DNA from: Cryomorphaceae bacterium
Lineage (GTDB): Bacteria > Bacteroidota > Bacteroidia > Flavobacteriales > Schleiferiaceae
Direction of reading: 5' to 3'
Assembly (NCBI GenBank): GCA_017858515.1
Contig: JAFMBM010000018.1
Location: 1 to 48,340 of the forward strand
DNA length: 48,340 nucleotides
Positions 1-9,523 of this stretch are shown piece after piece. The notes beneath the pieces are model-generated. The model had not been told where the DNA came from and ran no database searches. It worked only from the letters and a program-made list of their open reading frames with translations. Numbering within the stretch: the first letter of the stretch is position 1; every line of letters starts with the position of its first letter. Position numbers and translations under genes: made by a program.

Positions 1-111
<111 letters not shown>

Positions 112-115
112 ACTA

Positions 116-147
116 TTGCCTTTGCTTAGTCGGATTGCCTATTTTTG
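116..147 (+). promoter_or_regulatory. Candidate Bacteroidota promoter for the chaperone operon
   Basis: TATTTTTG at 140-147 matches the Bacteroidota -7 element TAnnTTTG exactly. A TTG at 116-118 lies 21 nt upstream, within the usual spacing for the -33 element. The ATG at 168 follows about 20 nt later. A TTG codon at 135 would extend the next gene in frame, but it lies inside this promoter, which favours the ATG. Confidence 0.5.
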
Positions 148-167
148 GGCCTCCACAAAGTAATGGT

Positions 168-2126
168 ATGAAGAGAATTGTTTTATCCCTTTTGTTTACA
201 GCCTTCTTAGGCGCTTTAAATGTTCATGCACAAAAAGACGTGCTTTTTACCGTCGACGGTCGTCAGCAAGTTTCTGCTGAAGAGTTTAAGGCTGTCTTTA
301 ATAAGAATAGAGATATTGGAGATCAAATAGATCCCAAAACTCCAGATGAGTACTTGGCTCTTTATATAGACTTTAAGCTAAAAGTGCTGGAGTCTATGGA
401 TCTGGGAATGGATCAAAGAGAGTCTTTCTTGATGGAGTTTGAAGGATACCGCGATCAATTGGCTAGACCCTACTTGACCGATCAGGCTTCGGAAGAAGAC
501 CTTGTGAAAGAGGCCTACGACCGCATGAAATACGATGTAAACGCAGGTCACATCATGATTGCGCTTGAAAGTGAGAGCACTACAGATACCTTGGAGGCTT
601 GGAAGAAGATTCAGCAAATTGCAAAAGAGCTGAATAGCGGCGAAGAATCATTTGAGGTTTTGGCCTCACGCCATTCAGAAGACACCTACTCTGCAGAACA
701 AAATGGTGTGTTGGGTTATTTCACGGCCTTCGGGATGGTGTATCCCTTCGAATCGATGGCCTACAAAACAGAAGTTGGAAAGACTTCAGCTGTTTTTAGA
801 ACCCAATTCGGATATCATATTCTAAAGGTCTACAACAAAAGACCGGCACGTTCTAAAATAAAAGTGGCTCATATCATGCTTATTAGCAACAATAAGAGCA
901 CTGAGCAAGAAAAGGCCAATGCTACCCAAAGCATTCAAGAAATTTATCAGAGAATTCAATCTGGAAGTTCAAGTTTTGAAGAAATGGTAATGCAATTTTC
1001 TCAAGACAAAACAAGTGCAGAACGCATGGGCGTTTTACCCGAATTTGGAATCAATGAAATGGTTACTGTTTTTGAGGAAACGGCCTTCGCTCTAAATACA
1101 CCGGGCGAAATCTCTAAACCCATACAGACTGAATTCGGATGGCATATTATCAAACTCATTGAGAAAACACCCATTCCAACTTTTGAAGAAGCTGAGAAGC
1201 AATTGAGAAGAAAGATTCAAAGAGATCAAAGAGCCAGTATCGGTCGTCAGAATCTGATCAAAAAGCTGAAAAGAGAGTACAATTACAAGGAGAATGAATC
1301 GGCTGCAAAGAAGTTTATTTCTCAATTTACTAGTGATGTTCGTACGGGCGACTGGATTCCTTCTGAGAAGTTGTTGGCAGACAAGAGTGTATTGGCCAGC
1401 TTCGCAGATCAGAACATTGAGTCGTATCAATTAGCAGAATACATCCAAAATAATCCGGGAAGAACTTCAGAGGCCTATCCTTTTGAGGAGATTTATAGAA
1501 ATTTCTTAGATACTTATACGCAGCAGCGTTTGCTGTTGTTTGAGAAGGATCAACTTCCAGCAAAATACCCTGAATACAGAATGTTGATGAACGAATACAA
1601 GGAGGGAATTCTTTTATTCGACCTTACTCAAGATGTGGTTTGGAACAAGAGTATAGAGGATTCTACTGGTTTGACGGAATTTTACGAGGCGCATAAGGCC
1701 AACTACAGATGGAAGACGCGCTACTCTTATACTCAGTATGATTGTGCCGATGCAAAAACGGCTAAGAAGGTGGCGAAAATGGTAAAGAAAGGGAAAACGC
1801 AAGAGGAAATTTTGGCGAAGTACAATACCGAAAGCAATCTGGTAGTTCGTGTTACTTCAAAATACACGGAGAAGCCCGATGCTGAAGTATTGAGTTTGAA
1901 TGAGACACAAAATCAATCGGAAATATTGGAGAAAAACAGTCGCTTTGTATTCTACCATCTCTCTAAATTGGTTCCGCCTTCGGATAAAGAACTGTCGGAA
2001 TGCAAAGGATTGGTGGCTGCAGATTATCAAAAGCTTTTGGAGAAGAACTGGTTAGACGAGTTAAGAGCCAAGTATCCTGTGGTAATCGACGAGACGGTGA
2101 AGAATAAATTATTCAATTCGCTCTAA
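168..2126 (+). CDS. Periplasmic peptidyl-prolyl isomerase with two PpiC domains (SurA/PpiD-like)
   Basis: 652 aa from the ATG at 168, which begins a clear signal peptide (MKRIVLSLLFTAFLGAL, cleavage near HAQ). Two parvulin-type rotamase domains are visible at roughly residues 125-220 and 233-333. Each carries the family's pattern: AGHIMI or VAHIML at the start, FGYHILKV or FGWHIIKL at the end, and an SED or SQD turn followed by a Gly-rich segment. The remaining 300 residues are helix-rich and charged, without a motif I recognise. The likely job is isomerising prolines and chaperoning outer-membrane or secreted proteins in the periplasm. It is first of a tight cluster with two related proteins; the next gene starts directly after its stop. 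A longer start at the TTG at 135 would put charge-poor residues before the signal peptide and is unlikely. Confidence 0.9.
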   Translation: MKRIVLSLLFTAFLGALNVHAQKDVLFTVDGRQQVSAEEFKAVFNKNRDIGDQIDPKTPDEYLALYIDFKLKVLESMDLGMDQRESFLMEFEGYRDQLARPYLTDQASEEDLVKEAYDRMKYDVNAGHIMIALESESTTDTLEAWKKIQQIAKELNSGEESFEVLASRHSEDTYSAEQNGVLGYFTAFGMVYPFESMAYKTEVGKTSAVFRTQFGYHILKVYNKRPARSKIKVAHIMLISNNKSTEQEKANATQSIQEIYQRIQSGSSSFEEMVMQFSQDKTSAERMGVLPEFGINEMVTVFEETAFALNTPGEISKPIQTEFGWHIIKLIEKTPIPTFEEAEKQLRRKIQRDQRASIGRQNLIKKLKREYNYKENESAAKKFISQFTSDVRTGDWIPSEKLLADKSVLASFADQNIESYQLAEYIQNNPGRTSEAYPFEEIYRNFLDTYTQQRLLLFEKDQLPAKYPEYRMLMNEYKEGILLFDLTQDVVWNKSIEDSTGLTEFYEAHKANYRWKTRYSYTQYDCADAKTAKKVAKMVKKGKTQEEILAKYNTESNLVVRVTSKYTEKPDAEVLSLNETQNQSEILEKNSRFVFYHLSKLVPPSDKELSECKGLVAADYQKLLEKNWLDELRAKYPVVIDETVKNKLFNSL

Positions 2127-2987
2127 TTGAAATTCAACCTCCTTTTCAGTTGCATCGCCCTGGTTTTTCTTTTTTCCTGTACAATTGAATTGCCATGGAA
2201 TAAGGAGGATAGAATAGAAATTGCGCGGGTGCACGACAAGGTTTTGTATTTAGATGAGCTGCAAGAGTCCATTCCTATGGGATTGGAGAAAGAAGATTCG
2301 CTTATGCGCACTCAGCAATTTATCGATAGCTGGGCTCGAAATCAACTTTTGCTCCATCAGGCTGAGTTTAATTTCAGCGAAGACATGAAAGGTTTCAATA
2401 AGAGGGTAGAGGATTATAGAAACGACCTCTTAAAATACGCTTATCAGGAAGCCATGTTGCGCAAGCTTTTAGATACCGTAGTAACTCAAAGTCAACTAGA
2501 AAGATATTACGAAGAGAACTCCAGTAATTTTGAATTGAAGGAGAATATTCTTCAATGCTCTTATCTAATCCTTGCTCAAGAAGCTCCAAAATTAGAATTG
2601 GCTCGAAAGCTATTTCGCTCCAAAAAGAAAGAAGATTTAGAAGAGCTGAAGAAGTATGTGGTTCAGTACAATGGGCGGTTGGTATTATCAGATTCTACAT
2701 GGATTTCGATGGAGCAATTGGCCAAAACCATTCCCATACAAACTTATAACCAGCAGGAATTTTTATCGCGCAATAAGTATGTAGAAGTGAGTGATTCATT
2801 GAATATTTATATGCTCAATATCAATCAGTTTAGAATTACTGATGGTCTTTCTCCACTTACCTATGTGCGAAACACCATTCGCAGCGTTATCATAAATCAA
2901 AGGAAACTACAACTCCTAGAGAAATTAGAGCAAGATCTACTGGATGAAGCTCTTAAGAAAAACTACTATGAAGTATTTGCGAATTAG
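2127..2987 (+). CDS. SurA-fold lipoprotein, apparently without a rotamase domain
   Basis: 286 aa, starting at a TTG immediately after the TAA of the upstream gene. The N-terminus is a lipoprotein signal with lipobox LFSC (Cys18). The body looks like the helical SurA/PrsA-type chaperone fold: an N-terminal helical block (FIDSWARNQLLLHQAEF) and a C-terminal helix following TYVRNTIRSVIINQRK, as in proteins where those parts flank a rotamase domain. I cannot find the rotamase signature between them, so this may be a chaperone lobe with a reduced middle domain. It sits between two SurA/PpiC proteins and overlaps the next gene by 20 nt, which suggests translational coupling and joint work on outer-membrane protein folding. 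Family assignment is by general pattern and synteny; exact function is unknown. Confidence 0.75.
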   Translation: MKFNLLFSCIALVFLFSCTIELPWNKEDRIEIARVHDKVLYLDELQESIPMGLEKEDSLMRTQQFIDSWARNQLLLHQAEFNFSEDMKGFNKRVEDYRNDLLKYAYQEAMLRKLLDTVVTQSQLERYYEENSSNFELKENILQCSYLILAQEAPKLELARKLFRSKKKEDLEELKKYVVQYNGRLVLSDSTWISMEQLAKTIPIQTYNQQEFLSRNKYVEVSDSLNIYMLNINQFRITDGLSPLTYVRNTIRSVIINQRKLQLLEKLEQDLLDEALKKNYYEVFAN

Positions 2988-4335
2988 GAATCTGCTGATT
3001 CTCCCTTTATTAGTCGCACAGTTTGCAGCGGCACAACCTGTATTGGTAGATGGCATTGTGGGTGTAATTGGACGAAATATTGTGCTTAAATCGGATTGGG
3101 ATTTGCAGGTGCAGTCGGCAAAGCAACAGGCTCAGCCAGGTATTCCCGTTCCATCTAATTGCCAAGTTCTTGAAGATTTGTTCTTTGAGAAGTTGTTGAT
3201 TCACCAAGCAGAAATTGATTCAGTGGTGGTTTCTGAGGATGAAATAGAAGGAACCATGGATAGGAGGATCGGTATGCTTGTGCAGCAAATTGGTTCGGAG
3301 CGAAAGCTGGAAGAGTATTATAAAAAGTCTATCCTCGAGATAAAGGAGGAGATGAGAGAACTGGTAAAAAACCAGTTGGTTGCCCAGCGCATGCAAGGAC
3401 GAATAGCCGATGATATTGAAATTACACCTACAGAAGTTCGGATTTATTACGCCAAGATTCCGGAAGATAGTCTTCCACTCATCAATACAGAGGTTGAGCT
3501 TTCGCAAATTGTTGTCTATCCAGATGTGACCGAAGAATCGAGTCAGGCTACTATTGATCGTTTAAAGGAGCTAAAGCAAAGGGTGAATTCTGGAAGTAGT
3601 TTTTCAACCCTAGCCATTCTCTATAGCGAAGATCCAGGCTCTGCCAAGAATGGAGGAGAATATAAAGGAATAAAGCGAGGGCAGTTTGTAAAGGAATTTG
3701 AAGCGGTAGCTTTTAATATGAGGAACGGAGAGGTTTCGGATCCTTTTAAAACAGAATATGGTTACCACATAGTACAGCTTATTTCAAAAAGAGGAGAGGA
3801 GTTGGATCTGCGTCATATTCTCATCAAGCCAAAAATTTCAGATGAAGATCTCAATAAGTCGAAAGCGAAGTTGGATAGTCTGCGTGAGCAAATTCTTTTG
3901 GGAAGGATTTCCTTTGATCAAGCGGCCTTTCAGGTTTCAGATGATGAAAGCACGCGATTTAACAATGGTTTGATGATGAACCCACAAACGGGAGATTCGA
4001 AATGGGAAGTAAACCAACTGGAGAGAACCTTGTTTTACAGCTTAGAGAGCTTAGGAGTAGGGGAGATTTCTAAACCGGTCTTATTCCGAACACCTGATGG
4101 GAAAGAAGGTTTTCGATTGGTGCGATTGCTTTCAAAAACAGAACCTCACCGCGCGAATTTGAAAGACGATTATTCTAGAATTCAGAATGTTGCATTAGGA
4201 GAGAAGAAGCAGTTGGCGATAGAAGAGTGGATAGACGAGAAGTTGAAAGATACCTCCGTTCGAATAAACAAAGAGAGTGTAGATTGCACTTTCCGATACA
4301 AATGGCAGAAAGAAGAAGCGAATGATTCCAAATGA
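2968..4335 (+). CDS. SurA-like periplasmic chaperone / peptidyl-prolyl isomerase
   Basis: 455 aa from the ATG at 2968, with a signal peptide of about 22 residues ending in AAAQ. The mature N-terminus, VDGIVGVIGRNIVLKSDW, is the classic SurA N-domain opening (VNG..AVVG...IL.SDV in the family). Two parvulin domains follow: VELSQIVVYP through GYHIVQLIS (about 175-275) and LDLRHILIKP through the GFRLVRLLS segment (about 280-385). This N-domain plus double-rotamase order is the SurA architecture, so outer-membrane protein chaperoning is the likely role. The first 20 nt overlap the upstream lipoprotein gene. An earlier in-frame start at 2944 would add eight charged residues before the signal peptide and is less likely. 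Its stop overlaps the moxR start. Confidence 0.9.
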   Translation: MKYLRIRNLLILPLLVAQFAAAQPVLVDGIVGVIGRNIVLKSDWDLQVQSAKQQAQPGIPVPSNCQVLEDLFFEKLLIHQAEIDSVVVSEDEIEGTMDRRIGMLVQQIGSERKLEEYYKKSILEIKEEMRELVKNQLVAQRMQGRIADDIEITPTEVRIYYAKIPEDSLPLINTEVELSQIVVYPDVTEESSQATIDRLKELKQRVNSGSSFSTLAILYSEDPGSAKNGGEYKGIKRGQFVKEFEAVAFNMRNGEVSDPFKTEYGYHIVQLISKRGEELDLRHILIKPKISDEDLNKSKAKLDSLREQILLGRISFDQAAFQVSDDESTRFNNGLMMNPQTGDSKWEVNQLERTLFYSLESLGVGEISKPVLFRTPDGKEGFRLVRLLSKTEPHRANLKDDYSRIQNVALGEKKQLAIEEWIDEKLKDTSVRINKESVDCTFRYKWQKEEANDSK

Positions 4336-5296
4336 TGAAGTAGCAGCTGTAGAACAGTTGCAAACCAAATATGCCGAGTTAAAAAAGGAGATTTCAAAGG
4401 TAATTGTAGGACAAGAAGAGGTAGTAGATCAACTCCTTCTTTCTATACTTTGTCGCTCGCACAGTCTTCTAGTGGGTGTTCCAGGTTTAGCAAAAACCTT
4501 GTTGGTTAATACCGTAGCACAAACCTTGGGACTGAGCTTTAACCGAATTCAATTTACTCCAGACCTTATGCCTTCAGATATCGTAGGCTCTGAGATATTG
4601 GATGAAAACAGAAAGTTCAAGTTCATTAAAGGCCCCATCTTCGCGAATATATTGTTGGCCGATGAGATCAATAGAACTCCACCCAAGACGCAGAGTGCTT
4701 TGCTGGAGGCCATGCAAGAAAGATCGGCTACCTCTGGGGGTCATAGCTATAAAATGCCCGATCCTTTCTTTGTTCTTGCCACACAGAATCCCATAGAGCA
4801 AGAGGGAACCTATCCATTGCCCGAAGCTCAGTTGGATCGCTTTATGTTTAATATTCAGGTAGATTATCCGAGTTTTGAGGAAGAAGTGCGAATTGTAAAA
4901 GGTACCACTGGAACTGATAGTTCTAGCTTAAATACCATTCTTTCAGGAGAGGATATTCTGCTTTTTCAGAATCTCATTCGCAAAATTCCTGTTACGGATA
5001 CCGTATTTCGGTATGCAGTGAAGGTAGTTTCTCTTTCTAGGCCAAACAATGTAGATGCACCCGATTGGGTTAAGAAGTATATTTCTTGGGGAGCCGGACC
5101 ACGTGCCAGTCAGTTTCTTGTATTAGGAGCTAAGGCTATAGCGGCGGTTACTGGAAAATTCTCTCCCGATTCGGAGGAGATAAGAAAGGTAGCCATACCT
5201 ATTTTACGCCATAGGATTGTAAGAACCTATCAAGCTGAAGCAGAAGGAATAAGTGTAGAGGAGTTGATTGATAGACTGCTGAAAGAAAACGCCTAG
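4322..5296 (+). CDS. MoxR-family AAA+ ATPase
   Basis: 324 aa. Walker A is GVPGLAKT, Walker B is LLADEINR followed by [15 protein letters not shown], and the sensor region is [20 protein letters not shown]; all are textbook MoxR. MoxR ATPases are chaperone-like and usually help assemble metal-containing or envelope protein complexes, often with von Willebrand factor A and DUF58 partners. Neither partner is seen here. Instead it is the last gene of the SurA-like cluster, overlapping the previous gene by 14 nt. Its TAG stop shares the palindrome CTAG with the stop of the convergent glycosyltransferase, leaving no room for a terminator between them. Confidence 0.92.
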   Translation: MIPNDEVAAVEQLQTKYAELKKEISKVIVGQEEVVDQLLLSILCRSHSLLVGVPGLAKTLLVNTVAQTLGLSFNRIQFTPDLMPSDIVGSEILDENRKFKFIKGPIFANILLADEINRTPPKTQSALLEAMQERSATSGGHSYKMPDPFFVLATQNPIEQEGTYPLPEAQLDRFMFNIQVDYPSFEEEVRIVKGTTGTDSSSLNTILSGEDILLFQNLIRKIPVTDTVFRYAVKVVSLSRPNNVDAPDWVKKYISWGAGPRASQFLVLGAKAIAAVTGKFSPDSEEIRKVAIPILRHRIVRTYQAEAEGISVEELIDRLLKENA

Positions 5297-6000
5297 CCTA
5301 GATTGTACTTTAGGATACAGTAGATGGCTCGGAAACCATCCTTCCATCCAATTTTTTTGCCTTCTTCAAAGGTTCTGCCGTAGTATGAAATACCCACTTC
5401 GTAGATGCGTATGCCTTTGATTTTCGCTATTTTAGCCGTTACCTCCGGCTCAAATCCAAAGCGCTTCTCTTTCAATTTAACCGACTGAATAACCTCACGG
5501 CGGAATAGCTTATAGCAGGTTTCCATATCGGTAAGGTTTAGATTGGTTAAGGCATTGGATAAGAATGTCAGGAAGGCATTTCCAATGGAGTGCCAGAAGA
5601 ACAAGATTCTATGTGCATTTCCACCCATAAATCGTGAGCCATAGACCACATCTGCATGTCCGTCTAAAACGGGTTTAAGCAATATGTTGTATTCCTTCGG
5701 ATCGTATTCTAAATCGGCATCTTGAATAACTACAAAATCGCCTTTTGCCTTTTCAATGCCCGTATGCAGTGCAGCACCCTTGCCTTTGTTTACTTCGTGT
5801 GCGAAGTATTGAATGGCTAAAGTGGGATTTGCTTGGATATAGGTTTGTATTGCACCTTCGGTATTGTCTGAGGAACAATCGTTTACAATGATTATTTCTC
5901 TTTCAAGATTTCCTATAAGATCAACAGCTTTGATTTTGTCGAGGATAAGGTGGATGGTTTTTTCCTCGTTATAGGCCGGAATTACAATCGATAAACGCAA
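5293..6000 (-). CDS. GT2 glycosyltransferase, polyprenyl-phosphate mannose/glucose synthase type
   Basis: 235 aa when started at the TTG at 6000. It opens with [15 protein letters not shown], the GT-A nucleotide-sugar motif, and has [11 protein letters not shown] as the metal-binding DXD region and the VYGSRF motif of dolichyl-phosphate mannose synthase-like enzymes. Such enzymes load a sugar from NDP-sugar onto polyprenyl phosphate at the cytoplasmic face, producing donors for GT-C enzymes; one is encoded divergently next door. No membrane segment is evident. The frame stays open to a TTG at 6141, but a promoter-like TACCTTTG on this strand (6019-6026) covers the TTG at 6021, so the 6000 start fits best. 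There is no ATG option, so the start is uncertain. Confidence 0.85.
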   Translation of the reverse strand: MRLSIVIPAYNEEKTIHLILDKIKAVDLIGNLEREIIIVNDCSSDNTEGAIQTYIQANPTLAIQYFAHEVNKGKGAALHTGIEKAKGDFVVIQDADLEYDPKEYNILLKPVLDGHADVVYGSRFMGGNAHRILFFWHSIGNAFLTFLSNALTNLNLTDMETCYKLFRREVIQSVKLKEKRFGFEPEVTAKIAKIKGIRIYEVGISYYGRTFEEGKKIGWKDGFRAIYCILKYNLG

Positions 6001-6018
6001 GGGAAGTAAATTAATGTC

Positions 6019-6046
6019 CAAAGGTACATAATCAGATATTCTCAAA
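6019..6046 (-). promoter_or_regulatory. Candidate promoter for the minus-strand GT2 gene
   Basis: On the minus strand TACCTTTG (6026 to 6019) is an exact match to the TAnnTTTG -7 element, and TTTG (6046 to 6043) lies 16 nt upstream. That spacing is a few bases shorter than usual. Transcription would begin about 12 nt before the proposed TTG start at 6000. Confidence 0.4.
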
Positions 6047-6091
6047 AGAAGGGCTAAATCTCTTTTCTTTGCAATAAACCTTAGATGAATT

Positions 6092-7993
6092 ATGGAGTCA
6101 ATTTTTAATGGAAAAGGCTTTTTAGGCAAGCTTGAAGACAAGATTGCCGGAATGAAGTGGGATGTTTGGATAGTTACAGGTATTTCATTCCTGATTGCTT
6201 TTTTACTCTATGACTTTAAAGTAAGCGAAGGGGGAGATGATTCTGCCTATATATTCAGAGCCTACGACCTCATTCATCAAGGCACCTTCCCATCCTTTCA
6301 AGGGCCTTTGTACCCTATGTTTTTGGCAGTGATCATTGCCATTTTCGGACTGAAGATTCAGTTGTTGAAGATTAGTTCGCTTATTTGTATGGTTCTCTTC
6401 TTCTTCCTCACTTACAAGCTATTGAAGAATAGGGTGCCAAAGGTAGCCTTACTCGGTAGCCTGTTGATTGCGGCTCTAAGCCCCATGTTCATGTATTTCT
6501 CTTCTCAGACGTATTCAGAGGTATTCTATCTCTGCATTCAGACCGGAATGATTGTCTATTTCTTAAAGTATTATTCAGAAAACACTTCCAACCCAAATTG
6601 GAAAGTGCACCTTATTATGGCTTTGTGGATTTGGCTGATGGGAAATACCCGAACGGTTGGATATGCTGCTTTACCCGCTATTTGGCTCTTTTTAGCCTCA
6701 AACAAAGACTGGAAATCCATTGCATGGATAACAGCCAGCTTCGCGGGAGTATTCGCTGTTTTGCATTTCATAAAGTCATTAATTTGGAGTAGCGGTGAGA
6801 TGCAGTTTGCCAGCCAGGGTAGTACCCTATTATTGAAAGATCCATACTCGCCTACCAATGGCAATGAAGATTTAATGGGTTTTGTAGAGCGCTTTGGAAG
6901 AAATGCAGAGCTCTATCTGAGCAAGCATTATATGAAGTTTCTAGGATTAAAAGATGCTTTGAATAACGACACATCTCTTGTTGTAACCCTGAGTATTGTT
7001 TTCCTTCTGGTTGGTACCTTGATTTACACTTGGAAAAAGAATGCAGCCCTTCGTTTCATCAATCTTTTGATTCTGGCTAGTGTAGGTCTAACCTTGTTGG
7101 CAGTTCAAACCCGCTGGGATCAGTTTAGGCTTGTAGCGCCTTATTTGCCCTTTATTAGCTTAATTATTTTAAGTGGATTAACCTATTTATCTGCTGATAA
7201 GCGATTTGGATTCCTTCAATTCGGAATACCCATTGTTGCCGGCGTATTGGCTTTAGGGGTGTTTTCTAAAGGGAAGGCAGAGATTTCTGAGAAGCAGTCG
7301 GAATTTAAGAAGGCCATAGCTGGCGACGTCTTGGCCGGATATACCCCCGACTGGCAGAGCTTTATTCAGATGAGTGAATATGCGGCGCAGTATGCACCAG
7401 ATAGTGTCATGATTGCTTCAAGAAAGGCAGGCATTAGCTTTATCTACGGAAAGCGAAAGTTCAAAGGAATTACACGACTTCCTTTTACTCATAGAGATAG
7501 TATAGATTGGAATGCTTCCCAATGGATGATAACGGATGGCAATACGCTAGAACAAGATTTAAATAAACTGGGTCTTACTAGAAAGTCCATTCAGGCGTTG
7601 GTCTTCGGCGAAGCACCCAAAGAAACAGAACAGGCAAAAGGACAGTTTTATATACTCTTGAAAGTAGATCAACAGACTGTTTCCATTGCAGACAGCTTAA
7701 ATATTAAGCATTGGACCGATGTGAATGCCTTTTTAGATGTGTATACCGAATTGAATTTGGCAGAGCCCGACAGAATGGTACAGATATTAAAGGACAATAG
7801 AATTAAGTATGTGATTATGGCCAATTTGCGCAGAAATCCACTTCAAAAAACCGAATTCACTATCAATACCATTAGTCGTTTTCTCTACTATATTCAAATG
7901 AAATATCCGGGAGCATTTCGAGCGGTTCACAGCATCGGAAGCTCGGAGCCAGCCCAATTGGTGGAAGTGAATTTTCAAGCATTTAAGAACTGA
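6092..7993 (+). CDS. GT-C membrane glycosyltransferase (ArnT/GT39/GT83-like)
   Basis: 633 aa. A first membrane segment (about 25-41) is followed by the motif [14 protein letters not shown], whose acidic pair (Asp49, Asp50) sits in the first periplasmic loop, as in polyprenyl-phosphate-sugar-dependent GT-C enzymes. About nine to eleven hydrophobic segments run to residue ~400, then a soluble C-terminal domain of about 230 residues without a clear motif. The likely reaction is sugar transfer from a polyprenyl-phosphate donor to a lipid, glycan or protein at the outer face of the inner membrane. The divergent GT2 gene could make the donor. The substrate cannot be told from sequence. Met21 (at 6152) is an alternative start. 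Confidence 0.82.
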   Translation: MESIFNGKGFLGKLEDKIAGMKWDVWIVTGISFLIAFLLYDFKVSEGGDDSAYIFRAYDLIHQGTFPSFQGPLYPMFLAVIIAIFGLKIQLLKISSLICMVLFFFLTYKLLKNRVPKVALLGSLLIAALSPMFMYFSSQTYSEVFYLCIQTGMIVYFLKYYSENTSNPNWKVHLIMALWIWLMGNTRTVGYAALPAIWLFLASNKDWKSIAWITASFAGVFAVLHFIKSLIWSSGEMQFASQGSTLLLKDPYSPTNGNEDLMGFVERFGRNAELYLSKHYMKFLGLKDALNNDTSLVVTLSIVFLLVGTLIYTWKKNAALRFINLLILASVGLTLLAVQTRWDQFRLVAPYLPFISLIILSGLTYLSADKRFGFLQFGIPIVAGVLALGVFSKGKAEISEKQSEFKKAIAGDVLAGYTPDWQSFIQMSEYAAQYAPDSVMIASRKAGISFIYGKRKFKGITRLPFTHRDSIDWNASQWMITDGNTLEQDLNKLGLTRKSIQALVFGEAPKETEQAKGQFYILLKVDQQTVSIADSLNIKHWTDVNAFLDVYTELNLAEPDRMVQILKDNRIKYVIMANLRRNPLQKTEFTINTISRFLYYIQMKYPGAFRAVHSIGSSEPAQLVEVNFQAFKN

Positions 7994-8028
7994 TATAGAC
8001 CTATCTTAGCGCGTTAGAATTGAAGAAA

Positions 8029-9465
8029 ATGGATTATTCCGTTCAGAAAAAAGAGTATTACCACAGTTTTTTCGAACGCACGGCGAGAAGCCGCGTTTCC
8101 TACAGAAAAAGGCATTCCTATTATTGGGATTCCATAACGGATTACATCAACTATTACGTTCGTGAAGACGATAGCATTTTAGAGGTAGGTTGTGGTACCG
8201 GAGAACTACTTGGTAGAATAGGAGGGCGAGAGAAAATGGGGATTGATTTCAGTCAGGCAATGATTGAGGGTGCAAAGGCACAGTTTCCTTCCATCCACTT
8301 TGAACATATGGATGCTCACTCTCTGAATATCGACAGGAAATTTGACCTTATCATTCTATCCAATCTCGTAGGCGTTGTGCATGATATTGAACAGGTTTTT
8401 AGGGAGTTGCATAAGGTGTGTCATGCCGAAACAAGAATCATAGTTTCGTACTACAATTTTGGATGGCAGCCGATTATTAAGTTAGCAGAATCTATTGGTG
8501 CGAAGAAAATGGCACCTGAGCAAAGCTGGTTGAGCAAACACGATATTCAGAATCTCTTATATCTTGCAGGTTTCGAGGTATTTCGGCAGAATTCAGACTT
8601 ACTACTTCCCTATAAGATTCCATTGGTTTCGCATGTCTTTAATAAGTATTTAGATAAATTCCCAGTTCTGAATACGATGGGCATTAATCAGTTTTTCTTC
8701 GCAAGACCTATTCCAGAGAATAGTACAGAAGATTGGAAAGAAAAGTATTCAACCTCAGTAGTCATTCCAGCAAGGAATGAAAGTGGAAATATTGAAAATG
8801 CCATCCAACGCCTTCCGAAATTCGGAAAGCACGTTGAAATTATGTTCGTAGAAGGCAATTCTACAGACGATACATGGGAAGTTATCCAGCAAATGCAGGA
8901 GAAGTATAAGGATACCCACAACATCAAAATTCTTCGTCAAGATGGAAAAGGAAAAGGCGATGCGGTACGCAAAGCCTATGCAGCTGCTACAGGAGATATT
9001 TTGATGATTCTGGATGCAGATTTGACCGTTCCGCCTGAAGAAATTCCTAAGTTTTACAATGCCCTTGCCTCAGGTAAGGGAGAGTTTATTAATGGATGTA
9101 GATTGGTATATCCTTTGGAGAAGGGAAGCATGCGGCCATTTAACATCATGGGAAATAAGTTTTTTAGCTACCTATTTTCTTGGTTAATGGAACAACCGGT
9201 AAAGGATACGCTTTGTGGTACCAAGGTGATGTTCAGAAAAGATTATCTGAAACTGATTGCCAATCGGAGTTATTTTGGAGAGTTCGATCCTTTTGGTGAT
9301 TTCGATTTACTCTTTGGATCCTATAAATTAAACCTCAAGATCATAGACTTGCCCATCCGCTATCAAGAGAGAACCTACGGCAGTACCAATATTTCTCGCT
9401 GGAAGCATGGAATGGTGTTACTTAGAATGTCTATGTATGCCATGCGGAAGATTAAGTTCAAATAG
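8029..9465 (+). CDS. Fusion of a SAM-dependent methyltransferase and a GT2 glycosyltransferase
   Basis: 478 aa from the ATG at 8029. Residues ~30-180 form a class I methyltransferase; motif I is ILEVGCGTGEL (50-60), with IGIDFS-like MGIDFSQAMIEGA following and an LIILSNLV strand after it. Residues 243-478 form a GT-A domain that opens SVVIPARNESGNI, continues with FVEGNSTDDTW, and has ILDADLTVPPEE with the DXD at 329-331. The GT2 half resembles dolichyl-phosphate-mannose-synthase-like proteins. One chain could therefore transfer and methylate a sugar on the same polyprenyl intermediate. It lies 35 nt after the GT-C gene on the same strand, which suggests a shared glycan pathway. Specificity of both halves is unknown. 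Confidence 0.85.
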   Translation: MDYSVQKKEYYHSFFERTARSRVSYRKRHSYYWDSITDYINYYVREDDSILEVGCGTGELLGRIGGREKMGIDFSQAMIEGAKAQFPSIHFEHMDAHSLNIDRKFDLIILSNLVGVVHDIEQVFRELHKVCHAETRIIVSYYNFGWQPIIKLAESIGAKKMAPEQSWLSKHDIQNLLYLAGFEVFRQNSDLLLPYKIPLVSHVFNKYLDKFPVLNTMGINQFFFARPIPENSTEDWKEKYSTSVVIPARNESGNIENAIQRLPKFGKHVEIMFVEGNSTDDTWEVIQQMQEKYKDTHNIKILRQDGKGKGDAVRKAYAAATGDILMILDADLTVPPEEIPKFYNALASGKGEFINGCRLVYPLEKGSMRPFNIMGNKFFSYLFSWLMEQPVKDTLCGTKVMFRKDYLKLIANRSYFGEFDPFGDFDLLFGSYKLNLKIIDLPIRYQERTYGSTNISRWKHGMVLLRMSMYAMRKIKFK

Positions 9466-9488
9466 TAGGCATTTTGCCTCTTGCGCTT

Positions 9489-9496
9489 TACCTTCG
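9489..9496 (+). promoter_or_regulatory. Candidate -7 element for mdh
   Basis: TACCTTCG, one base from TAnnTTTG, lies 28 nt upstream of the mdh ATG. I see no well-spaced -33 TTTG, so this is weak. Confidence 0.3.
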
Positions 9497-9523
9497 CGAA
9501 CAAATCCCTAAAAATCATTTCAA

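Noticed and set aside
135-168. Extended TTG start for the first PpiC protein
   Set aside because: It lies within the promoter-like region and would put extra residues before a good signal peptide that begins at the ATG at 168.
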